Under the pieces are notes generated by a model, which worked only from the letters and a program-made list of their open reading frames with translations, had not been told where the DNA came from and searched no databases. A stretch of 64,000 nt of DNA from an uncultured Roseburia sp. (GTDB taxonomy: Bacteria > Bacillota > Clostridia > Lachnospirales > Lachnospiraceae). Below, piece by piece: positions 35,134 through 44,202 of this stretch. A program made the position numbers and the translations under genes. Where the stretch lies: NCBI GenBank assembly GCA_900542495.1, contig UQNW01000004.1, positions 105,270-169,269 of the forward strand. Reading direction: 5' to 3'. Position 1 is the stretch's first letter, and the number at the start of each line of letters is the position of its first letter.

Positions 35134-35155
35134 TATATTTGTGTATTCCACTTTT

Positions 35156-35809
35156 TTAATTGTAATATTCCATGTTCCGCTCTTTTTCAGCCTCGATGTC
35201 CTCTGGAGACATGTATTTCTGGAAAATCTTTTCCAGAATAAAATTGGCCACCAGCATATACACACATGGGATTACAAAAACTGCAGGTGGGAACATGTAG
35301 GTTGCAAACACTGCCGCAAGGAAAATCACCAGAAGAAGCAGTGTCTTCCACAGGTTCCCAAGCGCGATCAGTGCTGCATTCTTCAAGATCACTTTTGTCT
35401 TATTCTCAAAGCGCGCAATATATGGGAACAGATAGATTGCCCACATTGTCGCAAACAGCATCAGCACTGCAAATATGATATACATTTTTCCTAATGAAAT
35501 GCCGGCTTTGGCATACTGGTACATCACGTAGCAGTCAAATCCCATAATTCCATATAATAACAGAAGAATCAGCCATACGACCGTTGACTGCTTGAAATTC
35601 GACTTAAACGCATGCCAGAATTCCCTTCCTATGTAGCTGCGGTTATTCCGGATCACTTTATTCACGGTGTAATACAGTGCTGTTGTCGCTGCTCCGGCTG
35701 TCACAACCGGAATGCATAAAAACAGCCAGAATACACTCAGACAGATAACGTCTATGATCTTCCCCAATCCCTGAAAAAATTTGTTGTCCACATTAAAAAA
35801 ATCACCCAT
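35156..35809 (-). CDS. YesL-like membrane protein (DUF624)
   Basis: About 217 residues with five or so hydrophobic helices (DVICLSVFWLFLCIPVVTAG, TVVWLILLLLYGIMGFDCYV and others) and the family start NVDNKFFQGLGKIID. YesL proteins often accompany sugar importers, but their role is unknown. I chose the ATG at 35809: AAGGAAAT is upstream, and 35 codons before it in frame are not family-like. Unusual position: it stands between rpmF and plsX, which are normally adjacent, with a terminator before it and a new promoter after it. Confidence 0.85.
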   Translation of the reverse strand: MGDFFNVDNKFFQGLGKIIDVICLSVFWLFLCIPVVTAGAATTALYYTVNKVIRNNRSYIGREFWHAFKSNFKQSTVVWLILLLLYGIMGFDCYVMYQYAKAGISLGKMYIIFAVLMLFATMWAIYLFPYIARFENKTKVILKNAALIALGNLWKTLLLLVIFLAAVFATYMFPPAVFVIPCVYMLVANFILEKIFQKYMSPEDIEAEKERNMEYYN

Positions 35810-35903
35810 ATTTATTTCCTTCTTTTCTTCGTGATATAGTAGATTATAGCATAGCCCCAAACAGTCTACAATGACTGTAATTGTTAAAAATTGGTAAAGA
35901 AAA

Positions 35904-35929
35904 AGGACTTTCAATTGCTTGAAAGTCCT
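35904..35929. terminator. Terminator of yceD-rpmF
   Basis: Perfect 11-base arms AGGACTTTCAA (35904-35914) and TTGAAAGTCCT (35919-35929), 4-base loop, followed on the minus strand by TTTTTCTTT. 17 bases past rpmF. Confidence 0.9.
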
Positions 35930-35945
35930 CTGATTCTCTTAAGAA

Positions 35946-36125
35946 TTAGTCCTGAGGAATAATCTCTTTTTTGTTATATGAGCCACAGTTTTTGCATACT
36001 CTATGAGGCATCATTAATTCACCACATTTGCTGCATTTTACTAATGCAGGAGCAGTCATTTTCCAGTTTGCTCTTCTTTTATCTCTTCTTCCTTTGGAAG
36101 ATTTATTTTTTGGACAAATTGACAT
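35946..36125 (-). CDS. rpmF: 50S ribosomal protein L32
   Basis: 59 residues, starting MSICPKNKSSKGRRDKRRAN. Two zinc-ribbon pairs CSKC and CKNC show the zinc-binding form of L32. ATG at 36123-36125, GGAGG upstream. It follows the yceD gene by four bases. It is below the usual ORF length cut-off and easy to miss. Confidence 0.97.
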   Translation of the reverse strand: MSICPKNKSSKGRRDKRRANWKMTAPALVKCSKCGELMMPHRVCKNCGSYNKKEIIPQD

Positions 36126-36129
36126 TTAC

Positions 36130-36654
36130 TTACACCTCCTTAAATTTGTTAAAGACATCTTGGATTGCTGCCATTCTTGGATCCAGTTCTGTTCTCTGGC
36201 AATTGCAGTCACCCTTATTCAGGTTCATTCCGCACACTTTGCAAATTCCTTTGCAATCCTCTTTGCACAGAACTTTCATCGGCCAGTTTACCAAAATCTC
36301 TCCATAGATAAGTTTATCTACATCCAGATCAAATCCAATCAGGTAGTCTATATCCTCCATCTCTTCATCATTGATCGCCGAATTCTCCAAACGGAACTCT
36401 TTGTCAATGTCGAAATGGATTCTTGTCGGAACTTCTTCCAGACATCGGCTACACGGTATTGATGCTGCCAGATCCACAGTTCCACTGATGCGCAGCTTGC
36501 CGCCGTCAATGTTTGCGATCTGTAAATCAATCGGTGCCTTTTCAATGATCGGGAATTCACCTAATCTCGATACAAAAGACTCTAACTCGATCTGAACTTT
36601 TTCTGTTACGGACTTGTTCTCACAAGTTACAATACTTGAAATATCTATAATCAC
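36130..36654 (-). CDS. yceD: YceD family protein (DUF177)
   Basis: Partner of rpmF in nearly all bacteria, linked to 23S rRNA accumulation; exact mechanism not known. 174 residues. Visible: GKLRISGTVDLAASIPCSRC with the conserved Cys, LIGFDLDVDKLIYGEILVN, and a CKGICKVCGMNLNKGDCNC-type metal site near the end. The start is a GTG at 36654 with GGGAG six bases upstream, better supported than the ATG at 36684. A consensus promoter lies upstream. Confidence 0.88.
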   Translation of the reverse strand: MIIDISSIVTCENKSVTEKVQIELESFVSRLGEFPIIEKAPIDLQIANIDGGKLRISGTVDLAASIPCSRCLEEVPTRIHFDIDKEFRLENSAINDEEMEDIDYLIGFDLDVDKLIYGEILVNWPMKVLCKEDCKGICKVCGMNLNKGDCNCQRTELDPRMAAIQDVFNKFKEV

Positions 36655-36669
36655 AGCGCTCTCCCAAAA

Positions 36670-36698
36670 CTCGCTTAAGCCCAAACTCCTAAGGCGAG
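36670..36698 (-). other. Leader hairpin of yceD-rpmF
   Basis: The transcript from the consensus promoter can form CTCGC/GCGAG (36694-36698 with 36670-36674) extended by a bulged TTA/TAA. It sits directly upstream of the ribosome site of the first gene. Whether it regulates L32 synthesis is unknown. Confidence 0.35.
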
Positions 36699-36715
36699 GT
36701 TTTCACACCTAAATG

Positions 36716-36744
36716 ATTATACATAGGTGTCTTTCTTTTGTCAA
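36716..36744 (-). promoter_or_regulatory. Perfect consensus promoter of yceD-rpmF
   Basis: Minus strand: -35 TTGACA (36739-36744), 17-base spacer, -10 TATAAT (36716-36721). Full match to the sigma-A consensus, fitting a ribosomal protein gene. Confidence 0.9.
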
Positions 36745-36786
36745 CAACTTTTTTGATTTATTGTCAAGTTTTTTCCCTTGACAGTA

Positions 36787-36810
36787 TTTTCCGGCTGTAA
36801 AAGCCGGGAA
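36787..36810 (-). terminator. Terminator-like hairpin after ackA
   Basis: Arms TTTCCGGCT (36788-36796) and AGCCGGGAA (36802-36810), nine pairs with one G-U, 5-base loop, 12 bases past the ackA stop. The T tract is weak (AAAATACTG), so efficiency is uncertain. Confidence 0.55.
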
Positions 36811-36822
36811 AGTTGTTCTTAC

Positions 36823-38016
36823 TTATTTAACAAGTGCAACGGTTTCTCTTGCAATTGCAAGCTCCTCGTTTGTAGGGATCACGCAGACTTTTACTTTAGA
36901 ATCAGGTGTGGAGATCACTGCCTCATCACCATGAGTTGCATCATTGACTTCGTTATCAATAGTGATTCCAAGGTAGCCAAGGTAAGCAACGATCTTTTCG
37001 CGGACCAGATTGGTATTCTCACCAATTCCTGCAGTAAATGCGATCGCATCTACTCCGTTCATGGCTGCCACATAGGAACCGATGTATTTTGCAACACGGT
37101 AGCAGAATACTTCGATCGCATTGATCGCATACTCATTTCCCTCGTTATAGGCTGCCTCAAGGTCACGGAAATCAGAAGAAATTCCTGTCATTCCCTGTAC
37201 ACCGGACTTTTTATTTAAAACATTCATAACACCTTCAATATCAAGGTTTTCTTTCTTTGCAATAAACTCCATAATAGCTGGATCGATATCGCCGGAACGT
37301 GTTCCCATGACAAGACCTTCGAGTGGAGTAAGTCCCATGGAAGTATCGACACATTTTCCATTGACAACAGCGCTGACAGAAGCTCCGTTTCCAAGATGTG
37401 CTACGATCACTTTGGAATTATCCAGATCCATTCCAAGGTACTCAACAAGACGTTTGGATACAAAGCTGTGGCTTGTTCCGTGGAAACCGTATCTTCTTAC
37501 TTTGTATTTCTCATAGTATTCATGAGGCAGACCGTAAAGGTATGCTTTCTTTGGCATTGTCTGGTGGAAGGCTGTATCAAATACACCAACCATAGGAACA
37601 TTTGGCATTAATTCCTGACATGCACGGATACCGATCAGGTTTGCCGGATTGTGAAGTGGTGCAAGATCGTTGCACTCTTCGATCTGTGCAAGAACTTCTT
37701 CTGTCAAAACAACAGAGCTTGCAAACTTCTCTCCACCATGTACGACACGGTGACCAACAGCATCTACCTCAGCAAGGCTCTTTAATGCACCAGTCTTTGG
37801 ATTTACGATAGCGTCTAATACCATCTGGATTGCCTGTTTGTGTGTAGGCATAGCAGCTTCTGTGATCTCTTTGTCAAGACCGGTTTTCTGGTAAACTAAT
37901 CTTCCGTCGATTCCGATTCTCTCGCAGAGACCTTTTGCCAATACTCCTTCTGTTTCTGAATCAATGAGCTGGTATTTCAATGATGAACTACCACAGTTAA
38001 TTACTAATACGTTCAT
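36823..38016 (-). CDS. ackA: Acetate kinase
   Basis: Converts acetyl phosphate and ADP to acetate and ATP, a main energy step of fermentation; also runs backwards. 397 residues. Landmarks: VINCGSSSLKYQLID, the catalytic region VGHRVVHGGEKF, HLGNGASVSA, GTRSGDIDPAI and FTAGIGENTNLVR. No phosphotransacetylase gene is adjacent. Its minus-strand promoter may use TTGACA at 38174-38179 with a weak -10. Confidence 0.98.
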   Translation of the reverse strand: MNVLVINCGSSSLKYQLIDSETEGVLAKGLCERIGIDGRLVYQKTGLDKEITEAAMPTHKQAIQMVLDAIVNPKTGALKSLAEVDAVGHRVVHGGEKFASSVVLTEEVLAQIEECNDLAPLHNPANLIGIRACQELMPNVPMVGVFDTAFHQTMPKKAYLYGLPHEYYEKYKVRRYGFHGTSHSFVSKRLVEYLGMDLDNSKVIVAHLGNGASVSAVVNGKCVDTSMGLTPLEGLVMGTRSGDIDPAIMEFIAKKENLDIEGVMNVLNKKSGVQGMTGISSDFRDLEAAYNEGNEYAINAIEVFCYRVAKYIGSYVAAMNGVDAIAFTAGIGENTNLVREKIVAYLGYLGITIDNEVNDATHGDEAVISTPDSKVKVCVIPTNEELAIARETVALVK

Positions 38017-38276
38017 GATTTTTCTCCTCTATCAATCTTTTTATGTCATTCCAGACATTTTCTACTTTTCAGGGTCTTCTCAGACAGACCGCATATAACT
38101 TTAGTATACGCCTTTCTTTTCGGTGCGACAAGCCACTTTTTACCTTATTTCATGTATTTAATGCGAAACATCTTGTCAATTTTTTAACGATTCTTTATTG
38201 ATTTTTCCCGGGAAAATGGTTATCTTACTACTAAGTAACGGAATTTTGAAAAAAAAGAGAGGGCAACTGTTTTTCC
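38017..38276. other. Divergent region between ackA and tmcAL
   Basis: About 260 bases holding the ackA promoter on the minus strand (TTGACA at 38174-38179, -10 box unclear) and the tmcAL promoter on the plus strand. No gene. Confidence 0.6.
38198..38226 (+). promoter_or_regulatory. Promoter of tmcAL with palindrome in its spacer
   Basis: Plus strand: -35 TTGATT (38198-38203), 17-base spacer, -10 TATCTT (38221-38226). The spacer contains the perfect palindrome TTTTCCCGGGAAAA (38203-38216), a possible operator. Confidence 0.6.
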
Positions 38277-39548
38277 ATGAAGATCACAGGCATTATTGCA
38301 GAATACAATCCATTTCATAACGGACATGCTTATCAGATAGCAAAGATAAAAGAGGAAACGGACAGTGATTTTGTCATTGTCGCCATGAGCGGTGACTTTG
38401 TGCAGCGCGGTGAACCTGCTGTCATCGACAAATATGCGAGAACGAAAATGGCTCTCTCCTGCGGTGCAGATCTTGTGGTAGAACTTCCTGCTCTTTTTGC
38501 CTGCGCCTCTGCGGAATATTTTGCAAAAGCCGGCGTTGCGCTCTTTGAACAAATGGGGTGTGTGGACTACCTTTGTTTTGGTGCGGAAACAAAAGACCTC
38601 TCCCTGTTAGACCAGATTGCAGAGACACTTGTAAACGAGCCGCTTTCTTATCAGGAAGCACTCAGTACTTATTTAAAAGAAGGGAAAAATTTTCCAGCCG
38701 CAAGAATGGCTGCGTTAGAACAGTATTTTACCTCACAATCCCTTGCATCAGCGGATAAGGCAGCCCAGCTCTCTGCGGTTTTATCCACCCCGAATAATAT
38801 TCTTGGCATTGAGTATCTGAAAGCCTTAAAAACATCCGGAGCATCCATCCTTCCTTATCCTATCCTGCGGGAAGGTGCCGGATACCACGACACGGATATT
38901 CTTGTAAAAAATGCCTCCGCTTCTGCGATCCGACAGACATTGAAAGAATTTTCTGCTTCTGGCACAGACTATGCCGTGCTCTCTGGTTCCATGCCGCCGA
39001 AAGCTTTTCGGATTTTTTCAGATTATCTTGCGTCCTCTGCCTATCTGGAAGCAGATGATTTTTCCAGCATTTTAAATTATCTGCTGCTTTTGCATACGTC
39101 TGAGGAACTAGCCTCTTTTGCCGACTGTAATACAGAAATTGCAAACCGCCTGAAAAAGAACCTTCCTGCATTTTCTTCTTTTTCACAGTTTGCCGTGAAA
39201 AATCAGACACGCGATATTACTTACACACGCATGAGCCGGATTTTTACACATATGTTATTGCACATGACAACAGAGGACTACGAGCTTGCGAAACAAATTG
39301 GTTATGTTCCATATCTAAGACCGCTTGGTTTTAAGAGATCATCCTCTGACGTATTAGGTGCTGTCAAAAAGCACACCGAGATTCCCCTGATCGGTAAACT
39401 TGCCAATGCCAAAAATATGCTTTCTCCAGAAGCTTTCCGTCTCCTTGAAAAAGATATTTTTGCAGCCGATCTCTATGAACAGATTCTTGCACAAAAAAAC
39501 AGAACACTCCCGCGCAGTGAATTTACCCGCGAGATTGTTCTGTTATGA
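38277..39548 (+). CDS. tmcAL: tRNA(Met) cytidine acetate ligase
   Basis: Activates acetate with ATP and acetylates C34 of the elongator tRNA-Met anticodon. 423 residues. N-terminal nucleotidyltransferase site EYNPFHNGHAYQI with HNGH at residues 14-17, then GDFVQRGEPAV, and a conserved NNILGIEYLKAL. One of the few plus-strand genes. Acetate kinase lies divergently; both touch the acetyl pool, though the link may be chance. Confidence 0.95.
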   Translation: MKITGIIAEYNPFHNGHAYQIAKIKEETDSDFVIVAMSGDFVQRGEPAVIDKYARTKMALSCGADLVVELPALFACASAEYFAKAGVALFEQMGCVDYLCFGAETKDLSLLDQIAETLVNEPLSYQEALSTYLKEGKNFPAARMAALEQYFTSQSLASADKAAQLSAVLSTPNNILGIEYLKALKTSGASILPYPILREGAGYHDTDILVKNASASAIRQTLKEFSASGTDYAVLSGSMPPKAFRIFSDYLASSAYLEADDFSSILNYLLLLHTSEELASFADCNTEIANRLKKNLPAFSSFSQFAVKNQTRDITYTRMSRIFTHMLLHMTTEDYELAKQIGYVPYLRPLGFKRSSSDVLGAVKKHTEIPLIGKLANAKNMLSPEAFRLLEKDIFAADLYEQILAQKNRTLPRSEFTREIVLL

Positions 39549-39668
39549 TATAACGTCCGTACGCTCTGATATGCACAGCAGCTTACAAAGGTTGTACTAG
39601 AACAGAGAGATGCTTTGCGACTCTTTGTGCGCTGATGTGTGCAAGTTTTCGCCTGCATAGTTCCTGTG

Positions 39669-40490
39669 TCAGATTGTCCGGATCACTTCTGTCACAAGCT
39701 GCTTAAACTGTTTCGAGACACGGTCTGCTGTCTCCTGCACTTCTTTGTGGTTTAACTTTTCTTTTGACATACCTGCCGCAAGATTCGTTATACAGGAAAT
39801 ACCGCATACTTTCATTCCCATATGATTTGCTGCCACTGCCTCACAGGCTGTGCTCATGCCCGCAGCATCACCGCCCCATGTTCTGCACATACGGATTTCT
39901 GCCGGTGTCTCATAGCTTGGTCCGGTAAACTGCATATAAACACCTTCCTGCAATGGTATCTGAAGCTTTTCTGCTGCTTTTTCCACTTTTTCTCTGAGTT
40001 CCACCGCATATACTTCACTCATATCCGGGAATCTTGTGCCAAGTTCCTCGATATTTGGTCCGATCAGAGGATTAGGAATTGCCGTCGTGATATGATCCGT
40101 GATAAGCATGAAATCACCCGGTTTGAAATTATAATTCACGCCACCAGCCGCATTGGTAAGAATGATCTTTTTTGCTCCTAAAAGTCCCATGAGACGTGTT
40201 GGAAGTACTACGTCTGACATTGGATAGCCTTCATAATAATGCACACGTCCCTGCATGATCACCACCGGAACACCTTCAACATGAGCAAATACAAATCTTC
40301 CTTTATGTCCTTTTACCGTAGAAACCGGAAATCCCTCAATATCAGCATAATCAATGGATGCCTCGATTTGCAGATCATCTGCATAATCGCCAAGCCCGGA
40401 GCCTAAGACCAATGCCACCTCCGGCACAAAATCTGTTTTTTCACGGACACTCCGATAGCATTTCATTAACTTTTCATATACTTCACTCAC
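39669..40490 (-). CDS. punA: Purine nucleoside phosphorylase (trimeric, inosine/guanosine type)
   Basis: Splits purine nucleosides into base and ribose 1-phosphate. About 273 residues. Visible: ALVLGSGLGDYAD, the phosphate region GRVHYYEGYP, TNAAGGVNYNFKPGDFMLI and the base-binding EIRMCRTWGGDAAGMSTACE. The GTG at 40490 has GGAGG 7 bases upstream and is preferred to the ATG at 40508. It ends the purine run, in front of the convergent tmcAL gene. Confidence 0.95.
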   Translation of the reverse strand: MSEVYEKLMKCYRSVREKTDFVPEVALVLGSGLGDYADDLQIEASIDYADIEGFPVSTVKGHKGRFVFAHVEGVPVVIMQGRVHYYEGYPMSDVVLPTRLMGLLGAKKIILTNAAGGVNYNFKPGDFMLITDHITTAIPNPLIGPNIEELGTRFPDMSEVYAVELREKVEKAAEKLQIPLQEGVYMQFTGPSYETPAEIRMCRTWGGDAAGMSTACEAVAANHMGMKVCGISCITNLAAGMSKEKLNHKEVQETADRVSKQFKQLVTEVIRTI

Positions 40491-40529
40491 GGACGTTCCT
40501 CCTTCCAACCCGCAACAGCTTAGATAATT

Positions 40530-41708
40530 TTAATGGTGGAACAACCGGATTCCTGTGAATGCCATCGCAATATCGTATTTATTGCAGGTTTCAATCACGT
40601 TATCATCACGGATAGAACCGCCCGGCTGTGCAATGTATTTAACACCGCTCTTATGCGCACGCTCCACATTGTCCCCAAATGGGAAGAACGCATCTGAGCC
40701 AAGTGCTACATCTGTATTTTTGTCTAACCATGCACGTTTTTCTTCTCTTGTGAACACTTCCGGTTTTACTTTGAAAATATTCTCCCATGCACCGTCTGCT
40801 AAAACATCCATGTAATCTTCTCCGATGTAAAGATCAATCGCATTATCTCTGTCGGCACGTCCGATCTTATCTAAAAACTGAAGTCCAAGTACCTGTGGAG
40901 ACTGACGCAGCCACCAGTTATCTGCCTTAGAACCTGCAAGTCTGGTACAGTGGATTCTAGACTGCTGTCCTGCACCGATACCGATTGCCTGTCCGCCCTT
41001 GACATAACATACAGAATTGGACTGTGTATATTTTAATGTGATCATGGAAATGGCAAGATCCATTTTTGCAGAATCCGGGATTTCCTTATTCTCTGTCACA
41101 ATGTTGTCAAAGAAATGTTCATCGATCACAAGTTCATTTCTTCCCTGCTCGAATGTGATTCCGAATACTTCCTTATGCTCAATTGGAGCCGGAACGTAAT
41201 TCGGATCGATCTCGATGACATTATAGTTTCCTTTTTTCTTTGCTTTTAAAATCTCAAGTGCCTCGTCTGTGTAACCCGGTGCGATCACACCGTCAGAAAC
41301 TTCCCTCTTAATCACGAGTGCTGTCTCTTTGTCACACACGTCGGATAAGGAAATAAAATCACCAAAAGAGGACATTCTGTCTGCGCCTCTCGCTCTGATA
41401 TAAGCATTTGCCAGTGGAGTAAATTCCACATCCATATCATCTACCCAGTAAATTTTGCGCTCTACTTCAGATAATGGAAGTCCGACTGCTGCACCTGCCG
41501 GAGATACATGTTTAAAAGAGGTTGCTGCCGGAAGTCCGGTTGCCTTTTTTAATTCGCTCACTAACTGCCAGCCGTTGAATGCATCTAAAAAGTTGATATA
41601 ACCCGGTTTTCCATTTAAAACTTTGATTGGAAGCTCACCGTTTTCCATATAGATTCTGGACGGTTTCTGATTTGGGTTGCATCCGTATTTTAACTCTAAT
41701 TCTTTCAT
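40530..41708 (-). CDS. Stand-alone AICAR transformylase (PurH C-terminal domain)
   Basis: Formylates AICAR with 10-formyl-THF, the ninth step of purine synthesis. About 392 residues that match only the transformylase half of PurH: TSFKHVSPAGAAVGLPL, LKYTQSNSVCYVKGGQAIGIGAGQQSR, and DAFFPFGDNVERAHKSGVKY. The IMP-cyclohydrolase half is absent and is supplied by the next gene upstream. ATG at 41708 with GGAG 6 bases ahead. Confidence 0.93.
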   Translation of the reverse strand: MKELELKYGCNPNQKPSRIYMENGELPIKVLNGKPGYINFLDAFNGWQLVSELKKATGLPAATSFKHVSPAGAAVGLPLSEVERKIYWVDDMDVEFTPLANAYIRARGADRMSSFGDFISLSDVCDKETALVIKREVSDGVIAPGYTDEALEILKAKKKGNYNVIEIDPNYVPAPIEHKEVFGITFEQGRNELVIDEHFFDNIVTENKEIPDSAKMDLAISMITLKYTQSNSVCYVKGGQAIGIGAGQQSRIHCTRLAGSKADNWWLRQSPQVLGLQFLDKIGRADRDNAIDLYIGEDYMDVLADGAWENIFKVKPEVFTREEKRAWLDKNTDVALGSDAFFPFGDNVERAHKSGVKYIAQPGGSIRDDNVIETCNKYDIAMAFTGIRLFHH

Positions 41709-41740
41709 TTTAATCTCCATTCTCACTTCTGCTTTATTTT

Positions 41741-42454
41741 CTATCTATTCTTGTTCACGATTCTTGTCTCATATTTTCCGGTTTCGATCTCGATGTATCT
41801 TACAAATAAAGACACTTTATTATCTGCATTCAGATTCTCCCAAACCAGATTAGTAAAGGTATCGATATCGCCCTCTAAGTCCACAAGCTTAGGTTCGCCT
41901 TCAAAGCTTGGAAGTGGATTACCGTCTCCCATGTAAGTATGGATAAAATGTGCTTCTCCTGCAACCGGATTCTGGTATGCAAAGGTATAGCGGTTGCATG
42001 CATCCGGGTTGCCGTTATTGCTCTTTAAAATAGACATTGCATAATTGTAATTTCCGTTTTCAATATGCATGATTCCGGAAATTCTTGGTGTATAGTTCGG
42101 AGCATCCGGCTCAAACTCTCTCGTTCTCAATGCCTGCTCGAATGTCTGCTGTTTATCCATTAACTCATAGATCGTATCTGTCTGATCACCGTTGGTAACG
42201 ATTGTTTTATTGCCTAATACACGGACCGGCGCATAAATGATCAGGCTTGGATCACTTAATTTGGAAGGATCAAATGCCTGTGTGCGGATTCCCTCACCGT
42301 CCTCCACGAACACACGGTTACGGCTGTTCTCGCTTCTTCCCATAATAAAGTAAGCTGTTACTGCATATTTACCGTCTGCAGATTTTCCGATCACGATTCC
42401 ACGTCCCGGATAAGAATTTCCTGCAAGTTCTTTTGCTAATGAGATTGATTTCAT
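41741..42454 (-). CDS. IMP cyclohydrolase, PurO-like
   Basis: Closes FAICAR to IMP, the last step. About 237 residues of the archaeal PurO-like class (YPGRGIVIGKSADGKYAVTA, YFIMGRSENSRNR, later RYIEIETGKYETRIV), not the PurH N-terminal class. ATG at 42454 has GGAGG 4 bases upstream. The two adjacent genes replace a single bifunctional PurH. Confidence 0.9.
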   Translation of the reverse strand: MKSISLAKELAGNSYPGRGIVIGKSADGKYAVTAYFIMGRSENSRNRVFVEDGEGIRTQAFDPSKLSDPSLIIYAPVRVLGNKTIVTNGDQTDTIYELMDKQQTFEQALRTREFEPDAPNYTPRISGIMHIENGNYNYAMSILKSNNGNPDACNRYTFAYQNPVAGEAHFIHTYMGDGNPLPSFEGEPKLVDLEGDIDTFTNLVWENLNADNKVSLFVRYIEIETGKYETRIVNKNR

Positions 42455-42538
42455 AAGTCCTCCTGTTTTGCACATCTTTTATTCTGAAGCTGGTTACTTT
42501 TGTTATTCACATGCATTTCTGCAAAATTTTGTTTCCAT

Positions 42539-43903
42539 TTAATTTTTAAAGCTATGGATTGGTGCCGGGATTCTTCCTCCACGATTGATAAAATCATCAC
42601 AGGAGAATTTATTTACCGGCATGATCGGTGCATAACCGAACAATCCGCCGAATTCCACCTGTTCGCCAACACCTTTTCCGATAACCGGAATGAGACGGCA
42701 GGCTGTTGTCTTCTGGTTGATCATACCAAGTGCCATTTCATCTGCGATCATACCTGAAATCGTCGTTGCTTTCGTGTCACCCGGAATTGCGATCATATCA
42801 AGACCAACGGAGCAGACACAGGTCATTGCCTCTAATTTTTCCAAAGTGATTGCACCTGCCTGTACCGCATTGATCATTCCCTGATCCTCGCTGACCGGAA
42901 TAAATGCACCACTTAATCCGCCGACATAGGAAGATGCCATGACACCACCTTTTTTCACCTGGTCATTTAACAGTGCAAGTGCTGCCGTTGTTCCAGGTGC
43001 TCCGGCATACTCCAAGCCGATCTCGCAGAGAATGTCTGCCACACTGTCACCGATTGCAGGTGTTGGGGCTAAAGACAGATCCACAATACCAAATGGGATA
43101 TTTAAAAGTTTTGAAGCCTCCTGTGCAACTAACTGTCCGACACGCGTTACTTTAAATGCTGTCTTTTTGATTGTCTCACAGAGCACTTCAAAATTCTCAC
43201 CACGCACTTTTTCAAGCGCTGTTTTCACAACGCCCGGTCCACTGACTCCGACATTAATGATCGCATCGGCTTCTGTCACACCGTGGAATGCTCCTGCCAT
43301 AAAAGGATTGTCATCCGGTGCATTACAGAATACCACAAGTTTCATGCAGTCTACGGAATCACGGTCTTTGGACTGTTCCGCTACCTGCAATAAGATCTCT
43401 CCCATTAATTTGACTGCATCCATATTAATACCGGTTTTCGTGGAAGCAAGATTTACAGAACTGCACACACGATTGGTTTGGCACAATGCCATAGGAATGG
43501 AACGGATCAGCATCTCATCCGCGGTCGTCATGCCTTTGGAAACTAATGCAGAGTAGCCACCGATCAGGTTTGCACCTACTTTTTCTGCTGCACGGTCTAA
43601 CGTATCCGCGATCGTTACAAAATCTTCCGGTGTTTTGCAGGCTGCACCGCCAACTAACGCGATCGGGGTAACTGAAATTCGTTTGTTTACGATTGGGATT
43701 CCAAACTCATGTTCAATCTTCTCGCCAACTGCTGCAAGATCTTTTGCAACCGTTGTGATCCGGTTGTAAATATTTTCATTTAATTTATCCAGATTAGAAT
43801 CAATACATTCTAAAAGACTGATACCAATGGTAATGGTACGGACATCGAGGTTCTCCTGCTCGACCATTTTATTTGTCTCATTTACCTCAAAGAAATTAAT
43901 CAT
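42539..43903 (-). CDS. UPF0210 / DUF711 family protein
   Basis: 454 residues, conserved in many anaerobes and archaea; called PFL-family in databases although no glycyl radical chemistry is shown. Visible: VRTITIGISLLECIDSN, GGYSALVSKGMTT, MAGAFHGVTEADAIINVGVSGPG and a late GEQVEFGGLFGYAPIMPVN. Function unknown. It is always next to a UPF0237 ACT protein, as here (14-base gap), so the pair may form a regulated unit. Confidence 0.9.
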   Translation of the reverse strand: MINFFEVNETNKMVEQENLDVRTITIGISLLECIDSNLDKLNENIYNRITTVAKDLAAVGEKIEHEFGIPIVNKRISVTPIALVGGAACKTPEDFVTIADTLDRAAEKVGANLIGGYSALVSKGMTTADEMLIRSIPMALCQTNRVCSSVNLASTKTGINMDAVKLMGEILLQVAEQSKDRDSVDCMKLVVFCNAPDDNPFMAGAFHGVTEADAIINVGVSGPGVVKTALEKVRGENFEVLCETIKKTAFKVTRVGQLVAQEASKLLNIPFGIVDLSLAPTPAIGDSVADILCEIGLEYAGAPGTTAALALLNDQVKKGGVMASSYVGGLSGAFIPVSEDQGMINAVQAGAITLEKLEAMTCVCSVGLDMIAIPGDTKATTISGMIADEMALGMINQKTTACRLIPVIGKGVGEQVEFGGLFGYAPIMPVNKFSCDDFINRGGRIPAPIHSFKN

Positions 43904-43917
43904 TTATCGTTTTCCTC

Positions 43918-44202
43918 CTAGATTCTGTGCATCATATCGAAGATTTCTGCCTTCTGGCATTTGATTGAAACGCCGATCTCTTCGCCTAATACATCCAGAT
44001 CTTTCTGACAATCTGCAAAGCTTTTTGCAGCTTTTGTCATATCCACGATCATCATCATATTGAAGTATCCTGATACAATGGTCTGGGAAATATCTAAAAC
44101 ATTGACACCATTTTCTGACAGATAGGTGCAGACTTTTGCAATGATACCTACGGTATCTTTTCCTACTACTGTAATAATCGTTTTATTTGCGTTATTTTCC
44201 AT
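43918..44202 (-). CDS. ACT-domain protein, UPF0237
   Basis: 94 residues forming one ACT fold (TVVGKDTVGIIAKVCTYLSENGVNVLDI) that in other proteins binds amino acids. ATG at 44202 with GAGGAG 9 bases upstream; the ORF could be opened at 44250 but that adds non-family residues. Likely ligand-sensing partner of the UPF0210 protein. First gene of the purine cluster. Confidence 0.9.
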   Translation of the reverse strand: MENNANKTIITVVGKDTVGIIAKVCTYLSENGVNVLDISQTIVSGYFNMMMIVDMTKAAKSFADCQKDLDVLGEEIGVSIKCQKAEIFDMMHRI

